DNA from: UBA6776 sp964636785
GTDB taxonomy: Bacteria > Bdellovibrionota > Bdellovibrionia > Bdellovibrionales > UBA1609
Direction of reading: 5' to 3'
DNA length: 8,006 nt
Assembly: GCA_964636785.1 (NCBI GenBank)
Contig: CAZWVK010000117.1
Span: 1-8,006 of the forward strand
This document shows, piece by piece, positions 7,567 through 8,006 of this stretch (the first letter of the stretch is position 1; each line of letters opens with the position of its first letter). A model generated the notes under the pieces. That model made no database searches and was not told the DNA's origin. It saw only the letters and a list, made by a program, of their open reading frames with translations. Both the position numbers and the translations under genes were made by a program.

Positions 7567-7633
7567 TTGTAAAATCTAAGAGCGAACAGAGGCGAACAGA
7601 TTGTTCGCCTCTGTTGTTTAGATTTGTTTACAA
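7567..7633 (+). terminator. Long bulged hairpin after fadE, probable transcription terminator
   Basis: A perfect 14-bp stem, AACAGAGGCGAACA (7585-7598) with TGTTCGCCTCTGTT (7602-7615), closes a 3-nt GAT loop. Beyond small internal loops the pairing resumes with AAATCTAA (7572-7579) against TTAGATTT (7618-7625), then TTGTA (7567-7571) against TACAA (7629-7633). It begins 12 bases after the fadE stop. The downstream run is T-rich (GTTTAGATTTGTTTA) but not a clean U tract, so it may end transcription poorly or serve as an mRNA-stabilising end. Confidence 0.65.
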
Positions 7634-7656
7634 GTCTTAAGGCTCTACCGTACCTT
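7627..7656 (+). promoter_or_regulatory. Possible promoter for the lipoprotein gene
   Basis: TTTACA (7627-7632, five of six matches to TTGACA) is followed by TACCTT (7651-7656) after 18 bp, a poor -10. The gap after the hairpin makes an own promoter likely, but this match is weak and the -35 lies within the hairpin's 3' arm. Confidence 0.2.
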
Positions 7657-7694
7657 ACTCCCAACCAATTCAATTTCTATGAGGGAGAAAGCAC

Positions 7695-8006
7695 ATGAAA
7701 CAATTCGTTTTGATATTAACTCTATTGCTAATGACAGCCTGCCAAACTGTTCCTTATGAAGGCGAAGCTCGAAACGTCACTTTGAAACCTAAGAAGGAAG
7801 GCGTGATCTCAATTCCCGTCAATTACCGGGATGAGGATCGCACCAAAGCAGAAACCACCATGCAGAAGAACTGCTCGCCATTTTTTCCTGAAGTTTTAGA
7901 GGAAGGAGAAGTCGCAGTTGGAACCAAAGTCGACTCCAGTGGCAGTGAGTCCGATCGTAAAAGCACTGAGAGAAAAGTGGGATCACTCTTTGGTATTCCT
8001 GTTGTC
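7695..8006 (+). CDS. Putative lipoprotein, partial (C-terminus beyond base 8006)
   Basis: ATG 7695 follows a strong AGGGAG ribosome site (7682-7687) by seven bases. The frame is open for 104 codons to the window edge. Residues 1-16 (MKQFVLILTLLLMTAC) are a lipoprotein signal with a lipobox MTAC and Cys16 as the lipidation site; Gln17 at position +2 rather than Asp fits outer-membrane sorting by the E. coli rule. The visible mature part is hydrophilic and charged (EGEARNVTLKPKKEG, then KVDSSGSESDRKSTERK) with a further Cys at residue 60, and no family is recognisable. It is separated from fadE by a hairpin, so it is probably a separate transcription unit and need not share the fatty-acid role. 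Confidence 0.82.
   Translation, partial: MKQFVLILTLLLMTACQTVPYEGEARNVTLKPKKEGVISIPVNYRDEDRTKAETTMQKNCSPFFPEVLEEGEVAVGTKVDSSGSESDRKSTERKVGSLFGIPVV

Noticed and set aside
7476..7673. Minus-strand open frame of 65 codons over the fadE 3' end and the hairpin
   Set aside because: It overlaps the conserved FadE C-terminus and the terminator-like hairpin and shows no ribosome site or recognisable product.
1..8006. tRNA, rRNA, CRISPR array, insertion sequence or prophage genes
   Set aside because: Reading both strands gave no regularly spaced repeats, no transposase or integrase motifs, and nearly all the space is taken by the genes listed.

Overview
The window looks like chromosomal DNA of a Gram-negative, probably predatory-type bacterium of the Bdellovibrionota or a related deltaproteobacterial group. 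This is an inference from gene content and style: moderate GC, tightly packed genes, many Sec or lipoprotein signals on proteins with few obvious relatives, an E. coli-type FadE, and an outer-membrane metalloprotease/TolB-like fusion. No rRNA or other marker fixes the taxon. No mobile element, CRISPR array, tRNA or rRNA was seen, and no gene-free stretch exceeds about 140 bases.

Layout. On the minus strand, read from right to left, lies a compact four-gene run: a TetR-family regulator (4976-4374), an unrecognised exported protein (4360-3275), a UMF1/Atg22-like MFS permease (3308-2061), and a large exported protein (2064 to beyond base 1). The last has a gluzincin-type metalloprotease domain, PD40/TolB-like propeller repeats and the start of what looks like an outer-membrane beta-barrel. 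Gaps are 13 nt, a 22-34 nt overlap and a 4-nt ATGA overlap, so one transcript is likely. On the plus strand, divergent from tetR, is fadE (5080-7554), a long-form acyl-CoA dehydrogenase with N-terminal membrane segments and the FadE-specific C-terminal domain. After a strong bulged hairpin, a lipoprotein gene starts at 7695 and runs off the right edge.

How they may work together. The 103-bp tetR-fadE gap holds a perfect 18-bp palindrome (5008-5025) overlapping a plausible fadE -35 box. The simplest reading is that the TetR protein senses acyl-CoA or fatty acid and controls both fadE and its own operon. That would place a three-compartment envelope module (periplasmic protein, inner-membrane permease, outer-membrane protease/barrel) under the same signal as beta-oxidation. 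The co-regulation and the envelope role are inference. The domain assignments of FadE, TetR, the UMF1 permease and the HEYTH protein rest on motifs read directly from the sequence.
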